From Sapria himalayana (lineage: Eukaryota; Streptophyta; Magnoliopsida; Malpighiales; Rafflesiaceae): a DNA stretch of 64,000 nt. Made by a program: the position numbers and the translations under genes. The DNA is taken from positions 20,242 through 84,241 of the forward strand of contig JAREIK010012055.1 of NCBI GenBank assembly GCA_029783825.1, written 5' to 3'. A model generated the notes under the pieces. The model was not told the origin of the DNA, searched no databases, and saw only the letters and a program-made list of their open reading frames with translations. Positions within the stretch are counted from its first letter, which is position 1. Each line of letters opens with the position of its first letter. Of the stretch, positions 1 through 12,660 are shown piece after piece.

Positions 1-961
1 TTTTTGTATATGTAACACAAAGTCATGACTCAAGGGTGAGTAATGAATTCAGTCTCTTTCTTGCTTAAGATTATTGTAGCATTAGCAATGGTCATTATTG
101 TATATTTTGTCTCTAGAATACAAAATCATATCGATAAGAATATGTCATAACTTGTTTCTCTCTGTTGAACATATTGTTATGGCGCTAAGAATGATCATTA
201 ATACATATTTAATCACTATAATACTGGGTCACAATATTGGATATGACCATAGCTTGTGCATTTTATCTTTATATTGCAAAGTCATTGAACTAGGAATGAT
301 TGTAACTTTGGACATTCCTCAAGAGCAAAAGTGATGACCCTAAAAATAGTTAAAGCTCGAGTACTACTTTTTATAACTTTCTATAGCTAAAATTCTTGGG
401 ATTGGAAATATCACTATAGCTTTTTCCTTTGATTTGTGACCTCAAGTGTCAATATGTAAGACTAATATTTAGAGCAATGATTAAAACCTTTAATACATTT
501 GAATATTTTTCATTTAACTTTCTGGGTATTGTCATCTTGTATACTTAACTCATTTAATATAAAAAGAAAGAAATGATATTTTTCATATCCATGAGGATAT
601 TAAAAAAAGGCTTAGACATGCCAATACTTCTTGCCTTGCGCAAACCACCCAGGGGCTAGTTTGTTCTAATAAGCTACAAGGTGGTTATTTTTTTAGAGGT
701 GAACTATGTTTTATAAAAATTGCTTTGAGTGTGTGCATGAGAGATATTTTAGAAGAAATTACAATAATCAATATAAATAGCATCCTCAACAACTAGATAT
801 TTCAACACATAGGGATTCAACTTTAGTATAGTCTATTAGCGTACATGAGTCAAATTACCTTTGATAGCCTAGTAATTCAACATCAAATATGATGAGACAT
901 AATAGAGATAAAGTAAAAGCTCCTATTATTTTGGTTACAGCTTTAGCAAACATTCTAGAGT
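1..961 (+). repeat. Composite unit copy A (3' part, cut by window start)
   Basis: This sequence matches, with scattered substitutions, the second half of the composite unit seen at 25071-26085 and 49489-50497, and the reverse complement of 5206-6235. The window starts inside it, so the poly(A) and telomere-like parts are missing. An open frame of about 78 codons lies at 98-334 but begins at TTG, has no recognisable domain and changes freely between copies, so I do not call it a gene. At about 961 the copy stops abruptly and runs into a truncated hAT element; the other copies continue for about 25 more bases and then enter satellite DNA. Confidence 0.85.
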
Positions 962-1992
962 TGAGAACATCTCATATGACTATCACGTCTAATTTTTTGA
1001 AAAGCACCCTCAACTACTGCAATGCCATCTCTGACTATTAAGTTTAGGATATGAGCACAACATCTCATATGAAAATGCTCGCCTCTCAAATGTATAACAC
1101 TTTTCTTCACAAGCATTTTTTTCAATTGTTCAACTGCAACATCATTATTTGATGCATTGTCAACAGTAATGCACATCAACTTTCACAAACCCCATTCATT
1201 CATGCAAAACTCAATAGCATTTCTAATATTTAACTCCACAATGACTTTTAATTACACAAAAGTTCAAAATCCTTTTATGCATATTTCATTGAGAATCAAT
1301 GAAATGAACAGTCAAACATATATAAGACAAATTTTAAATGCTAGTCCAAGTGTCGGTAGTCAATGAAACTCTACAACAATGAGATGATATGCTATCAAAT
1401 AATTTCTTCTTTTCCATCACAAACAAAGAAAAACAATCCCTTAATATAGAGTGCTTAGATGGAATTTTAAATTGAGGCACACCAACTTCACAAAACTCCT
1501 TAAACTCATCCCTCTCAACAAAACAAAAAGGCAATTCATCTTTTATGATCATTTTCACCTAAGCCTCCCTAACTAGTTGTTGATCAAATTGCCAACAAGT
1601 TAATTTGTTATCCTCTGAACTAGTACATTTAGTTAAACTCAACAAATATTGTGACTTGTCTTTACCTTTGTGAGCTTATATTAATTCTTTTTTGGGTGGA
1701 AATTTCATACAAGTATTTCTCAAGCATTTTCATAAACCCGAAGTACCTTGATCACTTTTTGCCAAGTATTCTTTCTTACACCATATACAAGCTGCCCTAC
1801 CAGTTTCATTTCCCTCTGAATCTACTAATATCTCATAAGTTTCCCATACAGCAGACTTATACTTTTTATGAGCTTGAAGTTCATTTGAGAATTCGTGAAA
1901 GGATGATGATTGGATTTACCATTACTTTGATCTTTTGAGATGTGATCATCTTCAATTTATTGTATTTTTTGTTTATCGCTAGATTGTACCAT
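961..1992 (-). pseudogene. hAT transposase pseudogene, C-terminal half missing
   Basis: The probable original start is the ATG at 1992-1990. Reading on the - strand, one can follow an N-terminal acidic/Ser region, a BED-type zinc finger (pattern ACIWCKKEY), a linker, then 1558-1334 (MIIKDELPFCFVERDEFKEF onward, to TTDTWTSI) and 1179-955 (ITVDNASNNDVAVEQLKK, then HMRCCAHILNLIVRDG). These blocks belong to the RNase H-like transposase region of plant hAT proteins of the RICESLEEPER/DAYSLEEPER group. Lesions include an early TAA soon after the start, a deletion of about 55 bases before the zinc finger, a TGA replacing Trp in the finger region, a TAG near 1570, a TAA replacing Gln after TTDTWTSI, a TGA replacing Trp near 1290 and a frameshift near 1225. 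The hAT dimerisation domain is absent because of the truncation. It is a non-functional remnant. Confidence 0.85.
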
Positions 1993-2586
1993 CTGCATTA
2001 CCATTAATTAATATGATATGTTAAGCATAAATACATATAAATATTTCAAACAAGCAATCTCTACAAAATTGATTGTAACACATTCAGCCCACCCATTCGG
2101 CCGAACCATAACACCACAACCAATACTCAACAAAATTGACTGAGACACATAATAATAATAATTAATCACTCAATTCTCGTCAAAAAAAACAAACCAAAAG
2201 GCTGGTGGCATCTGGGACACAGTGGAGGCAACCAGAAGCGCGACGGACAAGGGCTGGACCTAACTAAACATGGCTGGAACTGCATGAGGTGGTCTGGAAC
2301 TCGTCAGAAAAACAATATGTGCATCGGAATTGGATGGGCAGTAGCGGAATTGGTGGCATCTTCATGTTATAAATATATATATATTCTTGGTTCTAGTATT
2401 AGTTTTTTAGGACGGGATGGTTCTCGGGATGGATATTGCTTAAGATCCGAAACCATCACAAAAGAAAAAATACGTGACAGAACAGGACGGTAAAAGTCAA
2501 AGTCAACAGATTTTTCTCAATCCCGATTCTTTCGGGACAAGGCTTCGGGTCGGGTTGCGAATCTTCGAGTCCCTTGAGAAGCCCTA
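961..2586 (-). mobile_element. hAT-family DNA transposon, 3'-truncated (hAT-1)
   Basis: Read on the - strand this is homologous to the first ~1.68 kb of the full-length hAT element at 40193-44298: terminal repeat, 5' leader, and transposase up to the middle of the catalytic region. Its outer end at 2586 reads TAGGGCTTCTCAAGGGAC, close to the TAGGGGTGCTCATGGGAC at the right end of the full copy. The flanking 2587-2594 (CTAAATGC) is the reverse complement of the full copy's target duplication GCATTTAG. The other end is missing: at about 961 the transposase sequence is fused to composite unit A. The element cannot move by itself. Confidence 0.88.
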
Positions 2587-2594
2587 CTAAATGC

Positions 2595-4648
2595 ATATAA
2601 AGTTAAATCAAAAAACTCCTAAACCCTGTAATGTCTAAATACATAAACCATTAAACCACTAAATACTACTTAATAATTAATAAATCTATTTTTTATTGCT
2701 ATTTATTATATTTTTAAATATTCATTTTAATTATTTATTAGTGTAATTATTTAGAAATATTTATTACAAAATAAATTATGAGTGGGAGAAATATAATTAA
2801 AATAATATATTATTTATTTAATAAAAATATATGCTTATAAAAGAAGTATACTTTTAAAAATTAAAAATTATTATCATGTAATATAAGTTACTTTAACTTT
2901 AAATCAATTTGGGTTTTGTATATATTTTTTAATTAATATCTATCTTAATATTAATTGTTTATAAATTTAATTTATTATCATTATTATAATATCTTAATAT
3001 TAAATTTATATGATATATAATTATTAATATTATTATAACAAAATATTGTATTAAAATTTCAAAAAAATTTAAATACTAATATATTTTCAAATGTTATAAC
3101 CTATGAAAATTATAAAAATTAAAGAAATTTTTTTTTGTTATTTTATTTTTTAAATAAAACATATAAACTACTAAAAGTCTAAATAGATAAATCGCTAAAC
3201 TCCTAATGATAAAACCTCTAAAAACTTAAATCATTAAACTGGTATACATTAATAATAAATCATAAATATCTTTTTAATTTTTATTTAGCATAATTTGAAA
3301 TTTTTATTTTAATTATTTATAAATTTATTTTTTATAAATATAAATAACAAAATAAATTATTAGTGAGACAGATCTAATTTAAATTAAACCGGTATCCCTA
3401 AATAATAAATAATAAATCTCATTTTTTTTCATTATAATTTTAAATATTCATTTTAATTATTTATTTGTTTATTTATATATAAATATTAATTACAAAATAA
3501 ATTGAGCTAGACAAATATAATTTATATAAATAATTTTTTATCAAAAAATTATAGATAAACTTTTTAAAAGAAAAAAAAATTTTAAAATAATAATTATTAT
3601 ATAGTAATATATTTTACTTTGCTTATGAATCATTTTAGGTTTTGTAATTATATTTTAATTGATATCTATCTTATTAATAATAGATTATTAATTTATTTTT
3701 TGATCATTATTAGAATATTTATCAATAAAATTGTTTATTTTGAATTTACATGATATATAATTATAAAGATTATTATAATTAAATATTAAATTTACATTTG
3801 AAAATAATTTAAAAATTATTACATTTTTAAAGGTTATTATCTTTAAAATTGAGATAAAATCACAAAAATAAATTTTTTGTTATTTTATTGTTTATATAAA
3901 ACCTATAAACTACTAAATGCCTAAATGATTAAATCATTGAACTGCTAAACCCCAAAACCCTTAAATACTTAAACCTTTAAACCATCTTTAAAGGTTTAAG
4001 TATTTATAAATAATATATAAATATATATCAATAAATAATAGTTTATTAATTTATTTTTTGATCATTATTAAATTTATATTTAAATTTAGTTTATTAATAT
4101 CTATCAATAAAATTGTTTATTTTTAATTTACCGGATATATAATTTTTAAGTTTTTATTATAACTAAATATTGTATTCACATTTGAAAAAAATTTCAAAAT
4201 TATTATATTTATAAAGATTATAACCTTCAAAATTAATAAAAAATTTGAAAAATGATTTTTTTTGTTATTTCATTATTTAAATAAAATATATAAACTACTA
4301 AATGCCTAAACACTTAAATCACTATACTCCTAAATACCTAAATACTTAAACCATTAAACCGGTATACCCTAAATAAATAATCATAAATCTCATTTTTATT
4401 TGTATTCATTATAATTTGAATATTCATTTTAATTATTTATTAGTTAATTTTTTTAGAAATATTAATCGCAAAATAAAATTATGAATGAGATAAATATAAT
4501 TTAAATAATTTATCTTCATCAAAAAAATTTATAAACTTATAAAAAGAATAAAAATTTAAAAATAAAAAATTATTTAGTAATATATTTTACTTTGATTTTG
4601 AAACGTTTTAGGTTTTGCAAATATATTTTAATTAATATCTATCTTATT
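2595..4648 (+). repeat. Satellite array, + orientation
   Basis: Several ~0.6-kb monomers with the telomere-like module C-rich on this strand, for example near 2615-2670, 3165-3240, 3900-3985 and 4290-4360. The first 0.4 kb shares private variants with the reverse complement of 39790-40192, the flank of the other hAT copy. The block parallels 45955-47700 upstream of composite copy D, including the CCATC hairpin monomer. No gene is visible; open frames are AT-rich by-products. Confidence 0.85.
3962..4006. repeat. Perfect 20-bp-arm inverted repeat in a satellite monomer
   Basis: Left arm TAAATACTTAAACCTTTAAA, 5-base loop CCATC, right arm exactly complementary. The left arm is the end of the telomere-like module, so the module is folded back on itself here. 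Diverged versions lie at 22666-22711 and 47187-47236, and in inverted orientation at 8543-8589, always about 0.8-1 kb from a composite-unit copy or in the equivalent monomer. Confidence 0.85.
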
Positions 4649-4900
4649 AATAATAATTAAATATATTTCTAAAATATATTTATCAGTATTAAATAATAAT
4701 AATTAAATAATTTAAATATATTTGTTTATTTAAAATTAATAAATATATTAATTAAATATAATAATTAAATATATTTGTTTATTTAAATATATTTGTTTAT
4801 TTTAATTAGAAAATAAATATATTTATCAGTAATAATTAAATAATTTAAAATATAATAATTAAATATATTTGTTTATTTAAAATTAATAATAATTAAATAA
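4649..4900. repeat. Low-complexity junction between oppositely oriented satellite blocks
   Basis: Satellite in + orientation ends at about 4648 and satellite in - orientation starts at about 4900. Between them is nearly pure A/T made of short direct repeats; AAATATATTTGTTTATTT recurs four times, and a segment beginning ATATATTTATCAGTA at about 4665 is repeated with small gaps at about 4817. It looks like a rearrangement scar filled with local duplications. Confidence 0.6.
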
Positions 4901-5205
4901 TTAAAAAATAATTTTTTAATTATTTATCATTTTAATTAAACATATAAAAATATATTTGTGTAACTCATAATTTATTTTGTAATTAATATTTATATAAAAA
5001 TAAACAAATAAATAATTAAATTTGAATATTTAAAATTAAAATAAACAAAAAAATGAGATTTATTCTTTATTATTTAGGATATACCGGTTTAATTTAAATT
5101 AGATCTATCTAACTAAAAATTTATTTTCTAATTAATATTTCTAAAAAATAAACTGATAAATAATTAAAATAAAAAGTAAAATTTTACTGAATAATTAAAT
5201 TAAGT
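4901..5205 (-). repeat. Satellite fragment, - orientation, flanking composite copy B
   Basis: The reverse complement of this stretch matches the satellite that follows composite copy D (50498-50760) and remnant E (61856-62110), including the run TATCCTAAATAATAAAGAAT. The shared flank shows that B, D and E keep the same boundary with the same monomer. Confidence 0.75.
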
Positions 5206-7626
5206 TATTTTCTTCCTCTCTTATCTCTAGAATGATTGCTAAAGCTCTAAACAAAATAATAGATGCTTTTACTATATCTCTATTATGTCTCATCATATTT
5301 GATGTTGAATCAATAAGCTATCAAAGCTAATTTGACTCATGTATGCTAATAGACTAAACCAAAGTTGTACCCATATGTGTTGAAATAGCTAGTTGTTGAG
5401 GATGCTCTATATATTGATTATTGTAATCTTTTCTAAAATATCTCTCATGCACACACTCAAAGCAATTTTTTTAAAACATAGTTCTCCTCTAAAAAAATAA
5501 CTACATTGTAGCTGATTAAAACAAACTAGCCCAAGGGCAGTTTGAGCAGGGCAAGAAGTATGGGTTCGTTTTCAATCAAGAATCAAAAAAATTATTTTAT
5601 TGGCATGTCTAAGCCTTTTTTTTATATCCTCATGGATATGAAAAGTATCATTTATTTCTTTTAATATTAAATGAGTTATGTATACAAGCTCACAATACCC
5701 AAAAAGGTGTAAATAAACCATATTCGAATGTATAAAAGGTTTTAATAATTGCTCAAAATATTAGTCTTGCATATTGACACTTGAGGTCACAAATCAAAGG
5801 AAAAAGCAATAGTGATATTTTCAATCCCAATAATTTTAGCTATAGAAAGTTATAAAGAGTAGTATTCGAGCATTAACTACTTCTAAGGTCATCACTTTTG
5901 CTCTTAATGAATGTCCAAAGTTACAATCATTCCTAATGCAATGACTTTGCAATATAAAGATAAAATGCACAAGCTATGGTCATATCCAATACTATGAGCC
6001 AGTATTATAGTGATTAAATATATATTCATGATCATTCTTAATATCATAACAATATGTTCAATAGTGAGACACAAGTTATTGCATATTCTAATCGATATGA
6101 TTTTTTGTTCTAGAGACAAAATATACAATCATGACCATTGTTAATGCTAAAATAATCTAAAGCAAGAAAGAGAGTGAGTCCATAACTCACCCCTTGAGTC
6201 ATGACTTTGTGTTACATATACAAAAAGATAAATCTGTGACTTTCCTAAGAGTTGTGAATTTCAATTTAAATTTAACACTTAGTCATTTGATTATAAAAGT
6301 GCAAAACATGAGATTTAGGATTTAGGGTTTATGGGTTAGGCTTATAGTTTATGGTTTAAGGTTTAGGATTTAATGTTTAGGGTTTATGGTTTTTTTTTGT
6401 TTTTTTTTGCAAAATACACACTTTATTATTATTTAGGCACACAACTTACAAGAGACTAAAAAGCTGACTAATTTAGGCCAGCCCACCAAATCCTATGCAC
6501 CTTAATGATTCTATGCATAAAATAGATAAAAAAACATAATGCCTAATAATTCCAAGCATTCGAATACGACTAAAATCACTTGGCATTCTACTACTTCAGA
6601 GTTGGCATTGAGTCATTATGCGCACTGCGTCCTTTCCAATTGGATTTTTGAAAGCCTTCTGGAGGAACCTAAATGATGCACCATATTAAAACTATACAAA
6701 TATAAGATTGTGCAAGTATGTGACACACAGCATCAAGCATTTTCCTAAGTCATTGCTATGCAATGGAATACATGTAAAACTGAATACCCATAAATCAACA
6801 AGTACATATCTATGGCACTTTGTCAATTCATTCTCACCTCTGAATTCCACATTCTTTTTTGCTCAATTGATCCTCAAAAGAGTATATCTTGGGTTAGAAT
6901 GCTACCTCTTCGAGCTCCAAGAAGTGGCTGTATGTTTCACTGACAAAATATCAAAAAATATGCATGCATGGGTGTGCATGTGTGATGAGGTCCATCTCAC
7001 AGTCTAATTATCTACGGGTATTACCAAGCTAGAATACAAGTAAAATTACAAAATGCTATAAAGATGGGTCTTCTGCTCCCGGAAGTGCAACATCACCTAA
7101 TGTGTATTTACAAAATTCATAGTGGGCCCCACTTAGAGATACTCATTGGTCCAGTTGCACTCATTGCATGCTACATAGAGAACAGACAAGATTGTGTGTG
7201 TGAGTATGTCATGATCCATCTCTACAAGTTTGAATATATTACTCCCGTGTGGCTGGTCTAGACTCCATTGCTTACTGGCCCTACTTGGTGATCCTTCAAA
7301 TTTTTCCGGCTCTCCAATTAAGCATGGATTACCCGCTACTCCTGTTGGGCGACGGTTGGGTGGCACTCTATTCTTCCTGATAGTGCTAGTGGGACCCACT
7401 CCTAGCTACTCCTGGGTTTACTCCCGACCACTTTGCTCGGTCTCGTCAGTTTTCTGAATGTTATAATCCCATCTTGCTAGTGTGGCCCTCTACAAGCTGG
7501 TGGCCCATAATTCTGGTTGCTTCCAGGACTTGCTGGCCTCTCTAAATGCTACACAAAAATGGACAATAATATGTACACGTGTGTACCATTGTCCGTCGCT
7601 AGGTGTGTGTGGTGCAACAGTATCAA
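5206..7626 (-). repeat. Composite unit copy B (complete, inverted)
   Basis: Reverse-complement copy of the unit at 23620-26085 and 48033-50497. In unit orientation it starts at 7626 (TTGATACTGTTGCACCAC), runs through a less AT-rich half to AATAAA (complement of 6422-6427) and a poly(A) tract (poly(T) at 6390-6409), then degenerate telomere repeats (6311-6389), then the second half ending at about 5206. No target-site duplication is visible; both borders are monomer sequence. Two open frames of 74-75 codons (5904-6128 on the - strand, 7230-7457 on the + strand) have counterparts in other copies but lack ATG starts and known domains. Confidence 0.88.
6311..6389 (-). repeat. Degenerate telomere-like repeats in composite copy B
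   Basis: About eleven variants of TTTAGGG on the + strand (such as TTTAGGA, TTTAGGG, TTTATGG), CCCTAAA-like in unit orientation, directly next to the poly(T)/poly(A) run of the retroposon-like half. Confidence 0.8.
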
Positions 7627-9970
7627 GGTTTAGAAGTTTAGTAATTTAAGTATTTAGGTATTTTGTGGTTTATAGGTTTTATTTAAATAATTAAATAACA
7701 AAAATATTATTTTTATGATTTTTTTTCATTTTCAAGGATATAACCATTTAAAATATGATAATTTTTAATTTTTTTCAAATGTTAATACAATATTTAATTA
7801 TAATAACCATACAAATTAAATATCATGTAAATTCAAAATAAATAATTTTATTGATCAATATTATAATGCTTATCATAAAATAGATTAATAAACTATTATT
7901 AATAAGATAGATATTAATTAAAATATATTTGCAAAACCTAAAACGATTCAAAATCAAAGTAAAATATATTACTAAATAATAATTTTTTATTTTTATAAAT
8001 TTGATTCTTTTTATAAGCTTATAAATTTTTTTGATGAAGATAAATTATTTAAATTATATTTGTCTCATTCATAATTTTATTTTGCAATTAATATTTCTAT
8101 AAAAATAAACTAATAAATAATTATAATGAATATTAAAATTATAATAAATACAAATAAAAATGAGATTTATGATTAATTATTTAGGGTATACCGGTTTAAT
8201 GGTTTAAGTATTTAGGAGTTTAGGAATTTAGTGATTTAAGTGTTTACGTATTTAGTAGTTTATATGTTTTATTTAAATAATGAAATAACGAAAAAATTAT
8301 TTTTCATATTATTTATAAATTTTGAAGGTTATAACCTTTATAAATATACTATTTTTTAAATTTTTTTCAAATTTGAATACAATATTTAGTTATAATAAAC
8401 TTAATAATTATATATCATGTTAATTTAAAATAAACAATTTTATTGATAGATATTAATAAACTAAATATACATATAAATATAATAATGATCAAAAAATCTG
8501 GTAATAAACTATTTTTTATTGATAGATATTTATATATTATTTATTAATACTTAAACCTTTAAAGATGGTTTAAATGTTTAAGTATTTAAGGGTTTTGGGG
8601 TTTTGGAGTTTAATGATTTAAGTGTTTAGGCATTTTATAGTTTTTAGGTTTTATATAAACAATAAAATCACAAAAAATTTATTTTTGTGATTTTATCTCA
8701 TTTTCAAAGATGATAACCTTTAAAAATATAATAATTTTTAAATTATTTTCATATGTATATATAATATTTAGTTATTATAATCTTTATAATTATATATCAT
8801 GTAAATTCAATAGAAATAATTTTATTGATAAATATTCTAATAATGATCAAAAAATAAATTAAAAATCTATATTAATTAGATAGATATTAATAAAAATATA
8901 ATTACAAAACCCAAATTGATTAAAAATTATAGTAAAATATAATTCTGGATAACAATTTTTAATTTTTAAATTTTTACTTCTTTTATAAGCATATATATTT
9001 TTTAAATTATATTTGTTACACTCATAATTTATTTTGTAATTAATATTTCTTTAAAAATAAACTAATAAATAATTAAAATGAATATTTAAAATTATAATAA
9101 ATAGAATTAAAAATTAGATTTATTAATTATTAAGTAGTATATAGCAGTTTAATGGTTTATGTATTTTGGCATTACGGGGTTTAGAAGTTTACTGATTTAA
9201 CTATGTATGCATTTAGTGGTTTATAGGTGTTATTTTAAAAAAAATATCAAAAAATTTATTTTTTTTATTTTTTGATATTTTTATTGATAAATATTCTAAT
9301 AATGATCAAAAAATAAATTAATAATTTATTATTAATAAGCTATATCATTTAAAATATAATTACAAATATTAAAATGATTTAGAAGTTAAGCAATTATATT
9401 TAGTTATAATAATCTTAATATTTTAAGACATTTAAATTCAATATAAGTAATTTTATTGATAGATATTATAATAATGATCAAAAAATAAATTAATAAACTC
9501 TTATTAATATGATTGATAGCAATTAAAATATAAATGCAAAACCTATAATGTTACAAAATCAAAGTAAATATATTACTAAATTATAATTTTTTATTTTTAA
9601 ATTTTTACTTCTTTTTATAAGCTTATATTTATTTTTTGATTAAAAATAAATTATTAAAATTATATTTGTCTCACTCTTTATTTATTTTGCAATTAATATT
9701 TCTATAAAAAATAAACTAATAAATACTTAAAATGAATATTTTAAATTTTTATGAATACAAATTAAAATGAGATTTATGATTTATTATATATGGCATACCG
9801 GTTTAATGGATTGTTAATTTAGGGGTTTTGTCGTTTAGGAGTTTAGCAATTTATGTTTTTAGTGATTTAGTGGTTTATAGTTTGTATTTATAAAATAAAA
9901 ATAAAAAATTTTATTTTTGATTTTATCTGATTTTCAAAGGTTATAACCTTTAAAAATAAAATAATTTTTA
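7627..9970 (-). repeat. Satellite array, - orientation
   Basis: Monomers with the telomere-like module G-rich on the + strand (around 7627-7680, 8200-8270, 8565-8650, 9160-9230, 9800-9890). The palindromic core or a diverged form appears near 8330, 8710 and 9940. The CCATC hairpin monomer is at 8543-8589 in inverted form, as expected for the flank of inverted copy B. The stretch at about 9240-9285 holds a local inverted repeat, AAAATATCAAAAAA with its complement. No gene is visible. Confidence 0.85.
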
Positions 9971-11012
9971 AAATTTATATAATAGAAAAATTAATAACAA
10001 AATAAATTTCGAGGAAGAAAATTATTATTTAAATAATTTATTTTTAATCAAAAAAAATAAGAGCTTATAAAAAGAATGACAAATTTAAAAATTAAATATT
10101 TTTATTTAGTAATATATTTTGATTTGATTTTGAATCATTTTGTGTTATGTAAATATATTTTAATTAATATTTATATTATTAAAAATATTTTATTAATTTA
10201 ATTTTTGATTATTAATATAATATCTATCATTAAAATTATATATATTGAATTTATATGATATATAATTAGTAAGATTAATATAATTATACATTGTATTCAC
10301 ATTTCAAAAAAATTAAAAATTATTTTATTTTCAAAGATTATAACCTTTGAAAATCAAAAAAAAAATCAAAAAAAAATCAAAAAAAAGAATTTTAAATTTT
10401 TATTATATAAATAAAACCTATAAGCCACTAAATGGCTAAAAACATAAATTATAAGTTAGATAAATATCCTAAATAATTAATAATAAATCTCATTTTTATT
10501 GTTTTCATTTTAATTTTAAATATTCATTTTAATTATTTATTTGTTTATTTTTATATTAATAATAATTACAAAATAAATTATAAGTTAGACAAATATAATT
10601 TATATAAATTATTTTTCAACAAAAAAATATAGATAAACTTTTTAAAAGAAGAGGAAATTTAAAAACAAAAAATTATTATATAGTAATATATTTTAATTTT
10701 TTTCTGAATCATTTTAGGTTTTGTAATTATATTTTAATTGATATCTAATTTATTAATAATAGATTATTAATATATTTTTTGATCAATATTAGAATATTTA
10801 TCAATAAAAATATTTATATTTAATTAATATTATATATATATTTAATAATTATTATAACTACGTATTTTATTCACTTTTAAAAAAAAATTTAAAATTATTA
10901 TATTTTCAAAGGTTATAATCTTAAAAAATGAGAAAAAATAATAAAAATAATTTTTACTTATTTTATTTTTTAAATAAAACCTATAGACCATTAAATGCTT
11001 AGTTACTTAAAT

Positions 11013-12627
11013 TAGTAAGCTCATAAACCCCTAAATACATAAACATTTTAACATATATATACTACTTAATAAATAATAAATCTCATTTTTATTTCTATTT
11101 ATTATAATTTTAAATTTTTACTTTAATTATTTATAGTTTAATTTTTTAGAAAAATTAATAACAAAATAAATTTCGAGTGAGACAAATATTATTTAAATAA
11201 TTTATTTTTAATCAAAAAAAATATAAGCTTGTAAAAAGAAAAAAAAATTTAAAAATTAAAAATTATTATTTAGTAATATATTTTGAGTTGATTTTGAATC
11301 ATTTTGTGTTATGTAAATATATTTTAATTAATATTTATATTATTAATAATAGTTTATTAATTAAATTTTTCATCATTATTATAATATTTATCATTAAAAT
11401 TGTTTATATTGAATTTATATGATATATAAATATTAAGATTAATATAATTATATATAGTATTCACATTTCAAAAAATTTTAAAAATTATTTTATTTTTATA
11501 GGTTATATAACCTTTGAAAAACACAAAAAATCTAAAAATTTTTTATTTATTTTTATTATATAAATAAAACCTATAAACCACTAAATACCTAAAAACATAA
11601 ATTTATAAACTTTTAAACGACACAATTTCGATATAATCAAATCATTAACTGGTATACCACATATAATAAATCATAAATCTCATTTTAATTTGTATTCATT
11701 ATAGTTTCAAATATTCATATTAATTATTTTTATTAGTTTATTTTTTATATAAATATTAATTATTAAATAAATAATGAGCGAGATAACTATAATTTTAACA
11801 ATTTATTTTTAATCAAAAAAAATACAAGCTTATAAAAAGAAGTAGAAATTTAAAAAGAAAAAATTATTATTTAGTAATATATTTTACTTTGATTTTGAAT
11901 CATTATAATAACTTTTGCAATTATATTTTAATTGCTATCAATCTTATTAAGAATAGTTATTAATTTATTATTTGATCAATTTTATAATATTTAAAAATAA
12001 AATTATTTATATTGAATTTAAATGTCTTATAATTATTAAGATTATTATAATTAAATATTATATTTACATTGGAAAAAAATTTACAAATTATTATATTTTC
12101 AAAGGTTATAACCTTCAAAAATTATAAAAAATCACAAAAATACTTTTTTTATTATTTTATAATTCAAATAAAACTTATAAACCACTAAATGACTTAACAT
12201 TTAAATCTCTAGACTCCTAAACCCCAAAACACCCTAAATACTTAAACCATTAAACCTATATAACCTAAATAATAAATAATAAATCTCAATTTTATTTGTA
12301 TTCTTTATAATTTTAAATATTCATTTTAATTATTTTTTAGTTTATTTTTATAGAAATTTTAATTACAAAATAAATAATGAGTGAGACATATATAATTTAA
12401 ATAAATTATTTTTTATGAAAGAAATATAATCTTATAAAAATAAACAAAATTTCAAAAATTTAAAATTTTATTTAGTAATATAATTTACTTTGATTTTGAA
12501 TTATTTTGGGTTTTGCAAATATATTTTAATTAATATCTATCTTATTAATAATAGTTTATTAATTTATTTTTTGATCATCAAAATAATACATATTAATCAA
12601 ATTTTTTATATTGAATTTATATAAAAA

Positions 12628-12660
<33 letters not shown>

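Noticed and set aside
6708..7007. A 99-codon frame in composite copy B
   Set aside because: Copies C and D do not keep the frame open and no domain is recognisable.
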